Positions 50,075-60,992 are shown, counted from the first letter of the stretch. The stretch is DNA of 64,000 bases from Pseudomonas neustonica (GCF_003797945.1 NZ_RKKU01000002.1:1-64000); one strand, 5' to 3'. Notes: generated from the sequence alone by a model not told the origin. Numbers and translations are program-made.

Positions 50075-51358
50075 TTAAACACTACCCATGGCACTGGCGC
50101 GACGGGCCTTAACACCGGCAACCACCGTTTCCAGCAAGGCATAGCTCAATGCCGCCACCAGCACACCGACCAAGGGAGCGACCCAGGCAGAGGTGTAAGC
50201 CACCAGGGAACCGATGGCATACGCACTAAGCCCCACGATATTAAAGGCAGGCAACTTGGCGCTGGCGATATCGGGGTACTCGCCGCGGTAACGCACAAAG
50301 AAGTTACCCATAATCACGCCGCCCACCGGCGGAATAAAGGTACCCAGCAATACCAGGAAGGGAATCAGCCATTCATACATCCCGAGCACCGCCAGCAGCG
50401 TTCCTATGGCAGCGCCCACTAGGGTGATCGTCTTGCGGCGACGCGTACGCAGCATGTTGCAGCCAGCCACCGCAAAGTTGTAAACCGTATTGTCCTGCGT
50501 GGTCCACAGATTCAGAAACAGCATCAGAATACCCAGCGTGGCCAACCCCTGCGCCACCATGATATCGACGATATCTGCTTGCTGATAAACCAGTGCGCCC
50601 AATGCGCCGACCAGGGTCATCAAGCCGTTGCCCAGAAAGAACGCCGCCAGGGTAGCCAACACGGCCGTCTTGCCGGAGCGAGCAAAGCGCGTCCAGTTGG
50701 TCGCTTGGGTTCCGCCGCTGACAAAGGTGCCGAACACCAGGGTAATCGCCGCCGCCACGCTCAAATCACTGGTCGGAGTAATGCTGGTCAAACCGGCCAG
50801 ACCGCCTGCGTCGGAGGTGGCAATAAACATGCTCACCGCGATCAACACAATCATCGCCGGAACCGCAATTCGCGACAGCAACTCAAGTCCGCGATAGCCA
50901 ATAAAAGCGGTGACACAAAAACCGAAACCAAAAATCACCATCAAGGGCAGGGTAGCCCCCTCGGGTAAGCCAGTCATTTTCACCAGCAGCAGCGCCATGG
51001 TAGCGGTACCCCAGGCGTACCAGCCAATTTGGGTAAAACCAAGAATGAAATCAGATAATTTGCTACCAATATCGCCAAAAGCGTAGCGACTCATTAACGC
51101 GGTGTTCATGCCGGAGCGCGCCGCTATATAGCCAAGAATCGCGGCGTAGATGCCAAGCAGCAGGTTACCTGCCAGCAGGACCAGCATCAGGGTAGAAAAA
51201 TCGAACGCGGTGCCAACGGTGCCGCCGGCCCACATGGTCGCGGTAAAAAAAGTGAAGCCCAAAAGCACCAGCCCCATGGACCACAGGCTTTTTCTGGCCG
51301 AAGCCGGTACCGCGCTGAGCGGATAGTCCTGCTCTTGCGCCGTGGTGTTGTTCGTCAT
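50075..51358 (-). CDS. codB: Cytosine permease
   Basis: A 427-residue membrane protein of the nucleobase:cation symporter-1 family with about 12 TM segments. DYPLSAVPASARKSLWSMGLVLLGFTFF, then GNLLLGIYAAILGYIAARSGMNTALMSRYAFG, is typical of CodB, and the family's TNWTRFA and LWTTQDNTVYNF segments are present. It imports cytosine for CodA. The ATG at 51358 follows AGGAGAG 8 nt upstream; an ATG 21 bp earlier is less likely. It heads codB-pucR-codA behind a sigma-54-type promoter. Confidence 0.92.
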   Translation of the reverse strand: MTNNTTAQEQDYPLSAVPASARKSLWSMGLVLLGFTFFTATMWAGGTVGTAFDFSTLMLVLLAGNLLLGIYAAILGYIAARSGMNTALMSRYAFGDIGSKLSDFILGFTQIGWYAWGTATMALLLVKMTGLPEGATLPLMVIFGFGFCVTAFIGYRGLELLSRIAVPAMIVLIAVSMFIATSDAGGLAGLTSITPTSDLSVAAAITLVFGTFVSGGTQATNWTRFARSGKTAVLATLAAFFLGNGLMTLVGALGALVYQQADIVDIMVAQGLATLGILMLFLNLWTTQDNTVYNFAVAGCNMLRTRRRKTITLVGAAIGTLLAVLGMYEWLIPFLVLLGTFIPPVGGVIMGNFFVRYRGEYPDIASAKLPAFNIVGLSAYAIGSLVAYTSAWVAPLVGVLVAALSYALLETVVAGVKARRASAMGSV

Positions 51359-51439
51359 CGTTACTCTCCTGTCGTTCAATCTATCTGCAGCCGAGCGAGC
51401 ATCGCAGCAGCCTGCGGTTCAGTGGATCAGCAGGGTTTT

Positions 51440-51455
51440 TGCAATGGCTATGCCA
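51440..51455 (-). promoter_or_regulatory. Putative sigma-54 promoter of the cod operon
   Basis: On the minus strand TGGCATAGCCATTGCA matches the sigma-54 consensus closely: GG-N10-GC, TGGCA and TTGCA elements complete. The start site would be near 51430, about 70 nt before codB. Confidence 0.65.
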
Positions 51456-51498
51456 GCACCTCTCTTTCGGCTAATAAGACCCGATCGGCCCTGAATAT

Positions 51499-51519
51499 TT
51501 TTGTGCATTTTGCACAAAA
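51499..51519. promoter_or_regulatory. Inverted repeat operator candidate, proximal
   Basis: Perfect 9-bp arms TTTTGTGCA and TGCACAAAA around TTT, centred about 80 bp upstream of the predicted cod start site. The PucR-type regulator encoded in the operon is a possible ligand. Confidence 0.5.
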
Positions 51520-51580
51520 CCTCCAGTGCAACAGATTCTATGTGCTCCGAAAAAGCGCTCTCGCCAAGCGGTTCTTGGCT

Positions 51581-51602
51581 AACTGCACCAGCATGTGCAG
51601 TT
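51581..51602. promoter_or_regulatory. Inverted repeat, distal activator site candidate
   Basis: Perfect 8-bp arms AACTGCAC and GTGCAGTT around CAGCAT, centred about 162 bp upstream of the predicted cod start site. It resembles an NtrC site but its GCAC/GTGC spacing is 6 nt, not the usual 7, so another regulator may bind it. Confidence 0.4.
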
Positions 51603-51649
51603 AAATAGGCAGTAAAAAGCCGCGTTAAACAAAAAAAATCAGCGGCTAA

Positions 51650-51925
51650 GCCCTGTGGAAAACCGCACCTAAGCCCGGTCCATAACCCTGTGGGTAAATA
51701 GGGGTATAACTCGCCTGTGGATAAGTAAGCACTTTATGCACAGGACCAGCACCCGCTTACCCACCAGTGCAGTACCGCTTTCACACATACTTATGCTTTT
51801 CCCAAGTCACTGAATAATATTGACTTTATTCGCTTACCCACAGAAAAAGCGCTACTCATTAGTAGTAACTACATTAAGCTCTATATAAATCTTTATCTTT
51901 AATTCTATATAAGTACCTTGTCCTG
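51650..51925. other. Second oriC-like DnaA-box cluster
   Basis: The codB-mnmG gap (51359-52043) holds no gene. DnaA boxes: perfect at 51716-51724 (-) and 51734-51742 (+); one mismatch at 51654-51662 (-), 51689-51697 (-) and 51834-51842 (+); two mismatches at 51757-51765 (+). Four of them (51654, 51716, 51734, 51834) have exactly the spacing and orientation of boxes at 41132, 41194, 41212 and 41312 in oriC, and the first is an identical sequence. AT-rich DNA follows at about 51870-51915 (CTATATAAATCTTTATC, then TAATTCTATATAAG). Confidence 0.75.
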
Positions 51926-51988
51926 ATCGCGTTCGAATCCCTGTACAAAAAATACTCAACAGCAGCTGCAATTTTTCCCGTCAGACCC

Positions 51989-51994
51989 TATAAT
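51989..51994 (+). promoter_or_regulatory. Likely -10 element of the mnmG promoter
   Basis: A perfect TATAAT 49 bp upstream of the mnmG start. The matching -35 (CTGCAA, 17-bp spacing) is poor. Confidence 0.5.
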
Positions 51995-52043
51995 CAGCCC
52001 CCTTTTTCCGAAGCCAGGCAAAACCTGAGCAACGAGGTGTTAC

Positions 52044-53942
52044 GTGGATTTCCCCAATCGCTTTGACGTTATCGTCGTAGGTGGTGGTCATGCTGGTACT
52101 GAAGCCGCTCTGGCGGCTGCTCGTATGGGCTCGAAAACCCTACTGCTGAGTCACAACGTTGAAACGCTGGGCCAGATGAGCTGCAATCCCGCCATCGGCG
52201 GTATTGGCAAAAGCCATCTGGTCAAGGAAATCGATGCCCTCGGCGGTGCCATGGCTATCGCTACCGACAAGGCAGGCATCCAGTTTCGTGTGCTCAACAG
52301 CCGCAAGGGCCCTGCAGTGCGGGCAACCAGAGCGCAAGCTGACCGTGTTTTGTACAAGGCCGCGATCCGCGAGATTCTGGAAAACCAGCCGAATCTCTGG
52401 ATATTCCAGCAAGCCTGCGATGACCTGATTGTTGAACAAGGCGAAACCAAAGGCGTTGTCACACAGATGGGCCTGCGTTTTCTGGCTGACAACGTGGTAC
52501 TGACCACTGGCACCTTCCTCGGTGGTCTGATTCACATTGGTCTGGATAATTACTCGGGCGGCCGAGCCGGTGACCCGCCAGCAATTTCTCTGGCTCAACG
52601 ATTACGCGAATTACCCTTACGCGTTGATCGTTTGAAAACCGGTACACCACCACGCATCGATGGCCGCAGTGTGGATTTCAGCAAGATGACTGCACAGCCC
52701 GGCGATACGCCGATTCCCGTGATGTCGTTCATGGGTAACGCCGAGCAACATCCTGCCCAGGTGAATTGCTGGATTACCTACACCAACGAGCGCACCCACG
52801 AGATCATTCGTAACAACCTCGACCGTTCGCCCATGTATACCGGCGTGATCGAAGGCGTGGGACCGCGGTATTGCCCGTCGATTGAAGACAAGATCCATCG
52901 CTTCGCCGACAAGGATCAGCATCAGGTATTTATCGAGCCAGAAGGCTTGACCACGCACGAGTTGTATCCCAATGGCATTTCCACTTCATTGCCATTCGAC
53001 GTGCAACTGCAGATTGTGCAATCCATTGTTGGCATGGAAAACGCGCACATCCTGCGTCCCGGTTACGCGATTGAATATGATTACTTCAATCCGCAGGATC
53101 TGAAGTATTCGCTGGAAACCAAGGTGATTGGCGGCTTGTTCTTTGCCGGTCAGATCAACGGCACCACCGGTTACGAAGAAGCTGCAGCCCAGGGATTGCT
53201 GGCCGGGTTGAACGCCTCGCGGCGTGCCCAGGGTCTCGAGTCCTGGTGCCCGCGTCGGGACGAAGCCTACATCGGTGTGTTGGTTGACGATCTGATCACC
53301 ATGGGCACCCGTGAACCCTATCGCATGTTTACCTCGCGAGCTGAGTACCGGTTGGTACTGCGCGAAGACAATGCCGACTTGCGACTCACCGCCAAGGGCC
53401 GCGAATTGGGACTGGTTGATGATGCCCGTTGGGCCGCGTTCAATACCAAGCGCGAAGCCATTGAGCAGGAAACCCAGCGTCTGCGCAGTACCTGGGTACA
53501 GCCCAGCAGTGAAATTGGCAAAGCCTATAGCGCGCGGTACAACACGCCTTTGACCCACGAATACAATCTGCTGGATTTGTTGCGCCGGCCGGAAGTCGAT
53601 TACCAGGCACTGAGCGAGTTGACCGGGAAAGTTGAGATCCCCGCCGATGCCGCTGAGCAGGTTGAGATTCAGACTAAATACGCCGGTTACATTGAGCGTC
53701 AGCAGGAAGAAATTGACCGTTTGCGTCAGCACGAACAGACCACACTGCCATTGGATCTCGATTACAGCAGCTTGAGTGGGCTGTCGAATGAGATCCGCCA
53801 CAAGTTGTCTGATGTGCGTCCCCAAACCCTCGGCCAAGCCTCGCGGATTCCGGGCGTCACGCCGGCAGCGGTGAGCCTGTTGCTGATTCATCTGAAAAAA
53901 CGCAACGCCTTGGGCGGTAGCAAATTGGCCCAGGAGGCATAA
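52044..53942 (+). CDS. mnmG: tRNA uridine-5-carboxymethylaminomethyl synthesis FAD enzyme
   Basis: A 632-residue FAD protein (formerly GidA), the partner of MnmE in U34 wobble modification. [22 protein letters not shown] is the dinucleotide-binding motif; [23 protein letters not shown] is the MnmG signature; [15 protein letters not shown] and [20 protein letters not shown] are further conserved segments, and the C-terminal helical domain binds MnmE and tRNA. It starts at GTG. rsmG follows after 5 bp. Confidence 0.97.
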   Translation: MDFPNRFDVIVVGGGHAGTEAALAAARMGSKTLLLSHNVETLGQMSCNPAIGGIGKSHLVKEIDALGGAMAIATDKAGIQFRVLNSRKGPAVRATRAQADRVLYKAAIREILENQPNLWIFQQACDDLIVEQGETKGVVTQMGLRFLADNVVLTTGTFLGGLIHIGLDNYSGGRAGDPPAISLAQRLRELPLRVDRLKTGTPPRIDGRSVDFSKMTAQPGDTPIPVMSFMGNAEQHPAQVNCWITYTNERTHEIIRNNLDRSPMYTGVIEGVGPRYCPSIEDKIHRFADKDQHQVFIEPEGLTTHELYPNGISTSLPFDVQLQIVQSIVGMENAHILRPGYAIEYDYFNPQDLKYSLETKVIGGLFFAGQINGTTGYEEAAAQGLLAGLNASRRAQGLESWCPRRDEAYIGVLVDDLITMGTREPYRMFTSRAEYRLVLREDNADLRLTAKGRELGLVDDARWAAFNTKREAIEQETQRLRSTWVQPSSEIGKAYSARYNTPLTHEYNLLDLLRRPEVDYQALSELTGKVEIPADAAEQVEIQTKYAGYIERQQEEIDRLRQHEQTTLPLDLDYSSLSGLSNEIRHKLSDVRPQTLGQASRIPGVTPAAVSLLLIHLKKRNALGGSKLAQEA

Positions 53943-53947
53943 CCCCC

Positions 53948-54583
53948 ATGGTGGACCACGCAACACAACTGGCCAACGGCGCCAGTCAGTTAGGCATAGA
54001 CCTGCAGCCAGAGCAGAGCGACAAATTGCTTGCCTACCTCGGGTTGCTGAACAAGTGGAACAAGGCCTATAACCTGACCGCAGTGCGTGATCCGGATGAA
54101 ATGGTTAGTCGGCATTTGCTCGATAGCTTGAGCATACTGCCGTATGTCCAGGGTGATACCTGGTTGGATGTGGGCAGCGGCGGCGGCATGCCAGGCGTGA
54201 TTCTGGCGATTATGTGCCCTGACCAGACGTTCAGCCTGCTCGATAGCAACGGCAAGAAGACCCGGTTTCTTACCCAGGTTAAGCTTGAGCTGGGCCTGGA
54301 TAACCTGCAGGTACTCAACTGCCGGGTAGAAGCCCTGGAGCAGGACCAGCCGTTTGCCGGTATTACCTCCCGTGCTTTCAGCGCATTGGGCGACTTTGTG
54401 CAGAAAACCCGTCAGCTAGGCAACACAGAAACTCGCTGGTTGGCGATGAAAGGCGTGTATCCTGACGATGAGCTGGCGGCGATGCCGGTCGACTTCATGC
54501 TTGAGCGTAGTGCAGAATTATCGGTTCCCGGTTGCGTGGGGAGTCGACATCTGTTGATACTGCGACGCTCGGATCAGAGTTAA
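53948..54583 (+). CDS. rsmG: 16S rRNA (guanine-527-N7)-methyltransferase
   Basis: A 211-residue SAM-dependent methyltransferase (formerly GidB). [29 protein letters not shown] and the SAM loop [16 protein letters not shown] are diagnostic; [19 protein letters not shown] follows. It methylates G527 of 16S rRNA; loss gives low-level streptomycin resistance in other bacteria. It follows mnmG by 5 bp. Confidence 0.96.
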   Translation: MVDHATQLANGASQLGIDLQPEQSDKLLAYLGLLNKWNKAYNLTAVRDPDEMVSRHLLDSLSILPYVQGDTWLDVGSGGGMPGVILAIMCPDQTFSLLDSNGKKTRFLTQVKLELGLDNLQVLNCRVEALEQDQPFAGITSRAFSALGDFVQKTRQLGNTETRWLAMKGVYPDDELAAMPVDFMLERSAELSVPGCVGSRHLLILRRSDQS

Positions 54584-54598
54584 TTCGCACAGCAGACT

Positions 54599-54717
54599 GT
54601 TGAAAAAATAGGCAAGGCAGCTCGTATCCGAAGAAATGGCAAAACACACAGCATGTCTGGGTGGGCGCTTTTTTTGCCGTTTTTACGGCAATATTGGCAA
54701 TACAGGAAGTTTTCAAC
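54599..54717. repeat. Possible small inverted-repeat element before parA
   Basis: GTTGAAAA (54599-54606) and TTTTCAAC (54710-54717) bracket a 119-bp stretch that also contains the hairpin TTGCCGT-TTTT-ACGGCAA (54674-54691). The whole rsmG-parA gap is 153 bp. This looks like a tiny non-autonomous element or a structured leader, but target duplications are not evident. Confidence 0.3.
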
Positions 54718-54736
54718 GGCTTGATAGGGGGTCTAC

Positions 54737-55540
54737 GTGGGCAAGGTATTGGCAGTAGCCAACCAGAAAGGCGGAGTGGGTAAAACCACCACCACCATCA
54801 ATCTTGCCGCTTCATTGGCCGCAACCAAACGCAAGGTGCTGCTGATTGACCTGGACCCTCAGGGCAACGCCACCATGGGCAGCGGTGTCGACAAGGCGGA
54901 ATTGGATAACTCCGTTTATGAATTGTTGACGGGGCGTTGTGAGTTTGCCGACGCCCTGCGGACGTCAGAGCATGGTGGTTACGATCTGCTCCCCGCCAAC
55001 GGTGACCTGACTGCGGCTGAAGTTGAGCTGATGAACATCAAAATGAAGGAAAGCCGGCTGCGTTATGCCCTGGTCAAGGCACGTACGCAGTATGATTACG
55101 TGCTCATAGACTGCCCGCCGTCGCTGAACATGCTGACCGTCAATGGCTTGGTGGCAGCAGACGGGGTGATTATCCCGATGCAATGCGAATACTATGCACT
55201 GGAAGGGTTGTCGGCATTGGTCAATACCATTAGCCGAATCAGCTCGCTGCTCAATCCCTCGCTGCAGATTGAAGGTCTGCTGCGCACCATGTATGACCCG
55301 CGCAACAGCCTGACTCTCGACGTGTCCGCGCAATTGACCGCGCATTTTGGCGATAAGCTCTACCAGACCGTAATACCGCGTAACGTGCGTTTAGCCGAAG
55401 CCCCCAGCTTTGGCATGCCGGCGCTGACTTATGACAAACAATCGCGTGGCGCCGTGGCCTATCTGGCGCTCGCTGGCGAATTGGTGCGTCGCAACCGACA
55501 GGCAGCCAAAGCGGCTGCCGTGACAGATTCAACCGAATAA
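54737..55540 (+). CDS. parA: Chromosome-partitioning ATPase ParA (Soj)
   Basis: A 267-residue ParA/MinD-type ATPase. The deviant Walker A is KGGVGKTTTTINLAASLA with the signature first Lys; DLDPQGNATMGSG and the Walker B-like VLIDCPPSLNML follow. ATP-dependent binding to nucleoid DNA moves ParB-parS complexes. It starts at GTG, preceded by GGGG, and there is a 19-bp gap to parB. Confidence 0.97.
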   Translation: MGKVLAVANQKGGVGKTTTTINLAASLAATKRKVLLIDLDPQGNATMGSGVDKAELDNSVYELLTGRCEFADALRTSEHGGYDLLPANGDLTAAEVELMNIKMKESRLRYALVKARTQYDYVLIDCPPSLNMLTVNGLVAADGVIIPMQCEYYALEGLSALVNTISRISSLLNPSLQIEGLLRTMYDPRNSLTLDVSAQLTAHFGDKLYQTVIPRNVRLAEAPSFGMPALTYDKQSRGAVAYLALAGELVRRNRQAAKAAAVTDSTE

Positions 55541-55559
55541 CCAAAAGGACATCAGCGGC

Positions 55560-56420
55560 ATGGCGGCTAAGAAACGCGGCTTGGGACGGGGACTGGATGC
55601 GCTGCTCGGACAGAGCAATGCAACCGAGGGCAACGGCTACAGCCAGGATCAGCAACTCAAAGAACTACCAGTTGACCTGATTCAGCGTGGTAAGTATCAG
55701 CCTCGCCGCGATATGGATCCGCAAGCGCTGGAAGAACTGGCCGAATCCATCCGTGCTCAGGGTGTCATGCAGCCGATTGTAGTGCGTTCGATTGGTGGCG
55801 AGCGCTATGAAATCATCGCTGGCGAGCGTCGCTGGCGCGCGACTCAACTGGCTGGCCTGGATACCATTCCGACGGTTATCCGTGATGTGCCCGATGAAGC
55901 TGCCATTGCGATGGCTCTGATCGAAAACATCCAACGTGAAGATCTCAATCCCATCGAAGAAGCCATTGCACTGCAGCGACTGCAGCAGGAATTTGAGCTG
56001 ACCCAGCAGCAGGTAGCCGATGCTGTAGGCAAGAGCCGCGTCAGTATTACCAACCTGTTGCGTCTGACCAGCTTGCCGGAAGACGTCAAGCTGATGCTAG
56101 AGCGTGGTGATCTGGAAATGGGTCATGCGCGTGCCTTGCTCGGGTTACCGGCAGAGCAGCAAACCACCGCAGCACGTCAGGTAGTGGCCAAAGGGTTAAC
56201 CGTTCGTCAGACTGAAGCGCTGGTTCGGCAATGGCTGAATCCCCGCCGCGATCCGGGTCAGCAACGGCTGAATCCCGATGTAGAGCGTCTGCAACAGGAT
56301 TTGGGCGAACGCCTTGGTGCTGAGGTGAAGCTGCAGCATGGAGCAAAAGGCAAGGGTAAGTTGGTGATCAGCTACAGCTCACTGGATGAGCTTGATGGCA
56401 TTCTTGGACACATCCGCTAA
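55560..56420 (+). CDS. parB: Chromosome-partitioning protein ParB (Spo0J)
   Basis: A 286-residue CTP-dependent DNA clamp. KRGLGRGLDALLG is the N-terminal ParA-stimulating segment; GERYEIIAGERRWRATQLAG contains the GERR CTP-binding motif; LTQQQVADAVGKSRVSITNLLRL is the parS-reading helix-turn-helix; a C-terminal dimerisation domain follows. It loads at parS sites; two perfect ones are in recF at 37.2 and 37.8 kb. Confidence 0.97.
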   Translation: MAAKKRGLGRGLDALLGQSNATEGNGYSQDQQLKELPVDLIQRGKYQPRRDMDPQALEELAESIRAQGVMQPIVVRSIGGERYEIIAGERRWRATQLAGLDTIPTVIRDVPDEAAIAMALIENIQREDLNPIEEAIALQRLQQEFELTQQQVADAVGKSRVSITNLLRLTSLPEDVKLMLERGDLEMGHARALLGLPAEQQTTAARQVVAKGLTVRQTEALVRQWLNPRRDPGQQRLNPDVERLQQDLGERLGAEVKLQHGAKGKGKLVISYSSLDELDGILGHIR

Positions 56421-56721
56421 GCTCCTTTGACTTGGCGGCAGCCTGTTATGGCTTTGTCTTGGATCAATAATTATTACAAAACATGACCGTAATATAGGTA
56501 ATTGCCAGTGTTGACCACAAGATGTAGTGCTCCAGCAGCAAGTACAACCAAGTGAAGCAAAACTCCCGCTAACTTCAGTGATCATGCGACTTCACGGGGG
56601 GAGACGGGTCTAGCGTTTTGTTGATTCAGGGCAGGCGAACACATATAATCACCGGCGCTTTACGGCTAGCCCGGTAATTCGATTCAGACACGCAGCGTCC
56701 GGCGAGAAAAGCAGAGTAGTT
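56421..56721. other. Intergenic region before the ATP synthase operon
   Basis: No gene is supported in this roughly 300-bp stretch. It holds the ATP operon promoter at 56621-56649. There is no convincing terminator after parB, so read-through from parAB is possible. Confidence 0.6.
56621..56649 (+). promoter_or_regulatory. Sigma-70 promoter of the atp operon
   Basis: TTGATT (56621-56626), a 17-bp spacer and a perfect TATAAT (56644-56649), about 73 bp upstream of atpI. Confidence 0.75.
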
Positions 56722-57120
56722 ATGACGACAATGAAGACCAATGCCATTCGTCGTCCTCCGCTGGGCAAATGGTTTGCGTTCCAGGCTGGCGTAATTCTTT
56801 TAATGGGGCTGGTTTTTTGGATTAAAAGCCCCGTGGCGGCTTATTCCGCCTTGCTGGGAGGCATCATTTTTTTCCTCCCCAATGTGTATTTCGCGCTCAA
56901 GGCTTTTCGTTATAGCGGTGCGCGTGCTGCCAAGCAGATAATGGGATCATTTTATAAGGGTGAGACAGGCAAGCTCATTCTTTGCGCCATCCTCTTCACG
57001 GTGGTGTTTAAAAGTATTAAGCCGCTAGACGTCGCGGCACTGTTTCTAACATTTGCGATCATGCTGGTTACCAACTGGCTAACACCGGTAGTTTTCGGTG
57101 GTAAAACGCAGCAAAGCTAA
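56722..57120 (+). CDS. atpI: ATP synthase protein I
   Basis: A 132-residue, four-TM membrane protein; the hydrophobic segments are at about residues 20-36, 43-60, 85-98 and 103-125. SALLGGIIFFLPNVYFALKAFRY is typical of AtpI, which assists assembly of the c-ring. It is the first gene of a complete atpIBEFHAGDC operon. Two in-frame ATGs are possible (56722 and 56731). Confidence 0.9.
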   Translation: MTTMKTNAIRRPPLGKWFAFQAGVILLMGLVFWIKSPVAAYSALLGGIIFFLPNVYFALKAFRYSGARAAKQIMGSFYKGETGKLILCAILFTVVFKSIKPLDVAALFLTFAIMLVTNWLTPVVFGGKTQQS

Positions 57121-57129
57121 AGGACCTGA

Positions 57130-58011
<882 letters not shown>

Positions 58012-58079
58012 GTTGGCCAAACGATTTAGTTTTAACCGAAAACCCACAACTTGAAATTAACTGAAACTGGGAGCTTTAA

Positions 58080-58334
<255 letters not shown>

Positions 58335-58399
58335 GGTGGTCGCCGGCAACGGCGACTCCGACTTGATGGTATTGAATACGATAGGCAAGAGGTGAAGAC

Positions 58400-58870
58400 G
58401 TGAACATTAATTTGACGATACTGGGTCAAGCTATCGCGTTCTTCATCTTCGTGGTGTTCTGTATGAAGTATGTATGGCCTCCGGTCATCACTGCTTTGCA
58501 GGAACGCCAGAAGAAGATCGCGGATGGTCTTGCAGCCTCTGATCGGGCGGCCAAGGATCTGGAGCTGACGCAAGAAAAGTCGGCCCAGGAATTGCGTCAG
58601 GCCAAAGAGCAGGCAGCAGCACTGATTGAGCAGGCCAACAAGCGTGCCAACCAGATTGTTGAAGCCTCCAAAGAGGATGCTCGCAAGGAAGGTCAGAAGA
58701 TTCTGGATCAGGCTCAGGCGGAAATCGAGCAACAGCGGGTCAAGGCCAGAGATGCTCTGCGCACCGAGATCGCTGCTATCGCCATCGCTGGTGCCGAGAA
58801 AATTCTGGAAACTTCTGTCGATGCTGAGAAGCACGGCGACATGCTGAACAAGCTGGTAGCCGAACTCTAA
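58400..58870 (+). CDS. atpF: ATP synthase F0 subunit b
   Basis: A 156-residue peripheral stalk subunit. [20 protein letters not shown] is the N-terminal membrane anchor, followed by a long coiled coil rich in Lys, Ala, Gln and Glu (about residues 30-135). It holds the F1 head to subunit a. Length is the normal single-b type. Confidence 0.96.
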   Translation: MNINLTILGQAIAFFIFVVFCMKYVWPPVITALQERQKKIADGLAASDRAAKDLELTQEKSAQELRQAKEQAAALIEQANKRANQIVEASKEDARKEGQKILDQAQAEIEQQRVKARDALRTEIAAIAIAGAEKILETSVDAEKHGDMLNKLVAEL

Positions 58871-58881
58871 GCGAGGTCATC

Positions 58882-59418
58882 ATGGCAGAACTGATTACGC
58901 TGGCCCGTCCCTACGCCAAAGCGGCATTTGAGCGGGCTAAAGCCCAACAAGCGCTGGCAGAGTGGGCTGAGTTGCTGACCGCCGCCGGTCAAGTGGTGGC
59001 TGATGCGGCAACTCGACAGCTGCTGACCAATCCGGGTATGGCCGAACAGAAGAAAGCGGAGTTTATCCTTGAGTGCACCGGTAAAACGGCAAGCGAGGAA
59101 CAACACAACTTTCTGATGATTCTGGCGGAAAACCACAGGCTTGCCCTGTTTCCCGAGATTGCAACGCTTTTCAACAGCTTCCGAGCTGATCTTGAGCGCA
59201 CCATCGACATCAATGTGAGCTCGCCGTTCGAGCTGACTGACGCACAGCAGCAGAAGCTCGCCCAGGCCCTGTCAAAGAAACTCGATCGCAATGTACAGAT
59301 CGAGACGACACTGGACACATCATTGATTGGTGGATTGGTTGTTCGCACCGGCGACTTGGTTATCGACGCCTCTGTACGCGGAAAGCTGACCAAACTGGCC
59401 GAGTCATTGGGCTCCTGA
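58882..59418 (+). CDS. atpH: ATP synthase F1 subunit delta
   Basis: A 178-residue peripheral stalk subunit. The start ELITLARPYAKAAFERAK and the C-terminal DTSLIGGLVVRTGDLVIDASVRGKLTKL are family signatures. It connects the alpha N-termini to the b dimer. It lies 11 bp after atpF and 29 bp before atpA. Confidence 0.96.
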   Translation: MAELITLARPYAKAAFERAKAQQALAEWAELLTAAGQVVADAATRQLLTNPGMAEQKKAEFILECTGKTASEEQHNFLMILAENHRLALFPEIATLFNSFRADLERTIDINVSSPFELTDAQQQKLAQALSKKLDRNVQIETTLDTSLIGGLVVRTGDLVIDASVRGKLTKLAESLGS

Positions 59419-59447
59419 TTTCAGCATAAGGTTTTGAGGATAAAGGC

Positions 59448-60992
59448 ATGCAACAACTGAATCCATCAGAGATCAGTGACATCATCAAGAAGCGTATCGA
59501 GCAGCTCGATATCTCTTCTCAGGCACGTAACGAAGGTACGATTCTTTCCGTATCTGACGGTATTGTGCGGATTCACGGTCTCGCCGATGTTATGTACGGG
59601 GAAATGCTTGAATTCCCTGAAGGCGTTTACGGTATGGCACTTAACCTGGAGCAAGACTCCGTAGGTGCCGTGATTTTGGGTGATTACCTGAATCTGGCCG
59701 AAGGTATGACCGTCAAGTGTACCGGTCGCATCCTGGAAGTTCCGGTAGGTCCGGAGCTGCTGGGCCGTGTGGTTAACACACTGGGCGCACCAATTGACGG
59801 TAAGGGCGAAATCAACGCCCAGGAAACTGACGCAGTTGAAAAGGTTGCACCTGGTGTGATCTGGCGTAAGTCAGTTGATCAGCCGATCCAGACTGGTTAC
59901 AAGGCGGTTGACGCCATGGTGCCGGTTGGTCGTGGTCAGCGTGAGCTGATCATCGGTGACCGTCAGACGGGTAAAACCGCGATGGCCGTCGACGCGATCA
60001 TCAACCAGAAAGGCTCTGGCGTTAAGTGTGTTTATGTTGCCGTTGGTCAGAAGCAGTCGACTATCGCCAACGTAGTACGCAAGCTGGAAGAGCACGATGC
60101 CATGGCTCACACCATCATCGTTGCCGCTTCTGCCTCCGATCCGGCTTCCCTGCAGTTCCTGGCGCCTTACGCCGGCTGCACCATGGGTGAGTATTTCCGT
60201 GATCGCGGCGAAGACGCTCTGATCATTTATGACGATCTGTCCAAGCAGGCTGTTGCCTACCGCCAGATCTCCCTGCTGCTGCGTCGTCCACCAGGCCGTG
60301 AAGCCTATCCTGGTGACGTGTTCTATCTCCACAGCCGTCTGCTGGAGCGCGCATCACGCGTTTCCGAAGAGTGGGTCGAGAAGTTCACTAACGGTGCAGT
60401 AACTGGCAAGACCGGTTCCCTGACGGCGCTGCCGATCATCGAAACGCAGGCCGGTGACGTGTCTGCATTCGTACCGACCAACGTGATCTCGATCACCGAC
60501 GGTCAGATCTTCCTGGAATCCAACCTGTTCAACTCCGGCGTTCGTCCGGCGGTTAACGCGGGTGTATCGGTATCCCGGGTAGGTGGTGCAGCACAGACCA
60601 AGATCATCAAGAAGCTGTCTGGCGGTATTCGTACTGCGCTGGCTCAGTTCCGCGAGCTGGCTGCTTTCGCCCAGTTTGCCTCCGATCTGGATGAAGCGAC
60701 CCGCAAACAGCTCGAGCACGGTCAACGTGTTACCGAACTGATGAAGCAGGACCAGTACGCGCCTATGTCTGTCGCAGAAATGGGCATCAGCCTGTTCGCT
60801 GCCGAGAAAGGCTTCCTGGCCGATGTAGAGCAGGCCAAGATCGGTGCTTTCGAGAAAGCCATGATCGCCTACTTCAAGTCTGAGCACGCCGAGCTGTTGG
60901 CGAAAATCAACGAGAAGGGCGATTACAACGACGATATCGAAGCCAGCATCAAGTCTGGCATCGAGAAGTTCAAGGCAACCCAAAGCTGGTAA
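59448..60992 (+). CDS. atpA: ATP synthase F1 subunit alpha
   Basis: A 514-residue regulatory nucleotide-binding subunit. Walker A is [13 protein letters not shown]; the Walker B region is [12 protein letters not shown]; the catalytic-interface Arg lies in the segment after [25 protein letters not shown] (VSRVG). Three alpha subunits alternate with beta in the F1 ring. Length is standard. Confidence 0.98.
   Translation: MQQLNPSEISDIIKKRIEQLDISSQARNEGTILSVSDGIVRIHGLADVMYGEMLEFPEGVYGMALNLEQDSVGAVILGDYLNLAEGMTVKCTGRILEVPVGPELLGRVVNTLGAPIDGKGEINAQETDAVEKVAPGVIWRKSVDQPIQTGYKAVDAMVPVGRGQRELIIGDRQTGKTAMAVDAIINQKGSGVKCVYVAVGQKQSTIANVVRKLEEHDAMAHTIIVAASASDPASLQFLAPYAGCTMGEYFRDRGEDALIIYDDLSKQAVAYRQISLLLRRPPGREAYPGDVFYLHSRLLERASRVSEEWVEKFTNGAVTGKTGSLTALPIIETQAGDVSAFVPTNVISITDGQIFLESNLFNSGVRPAVNAGVSVSRVGGAAQTKIIKKLSGGIRTALAQFRELAAFAQFASDLDEATRKQLEHGQRVTELMKQDQYAPMSVAEMGISLFAAEKGFLADVEQAKIGAFEKAMIAYFKSEHAELLAKINEKGDYNDDIEASIKSGIEKFKATQSW

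Noticed and set aside
51335-51604. An 89-codon plus-strand frame upstream of codB
   Set aside because: It covers the sigma-54 promoter and two dyads and has no ribosome-binding site or domain.
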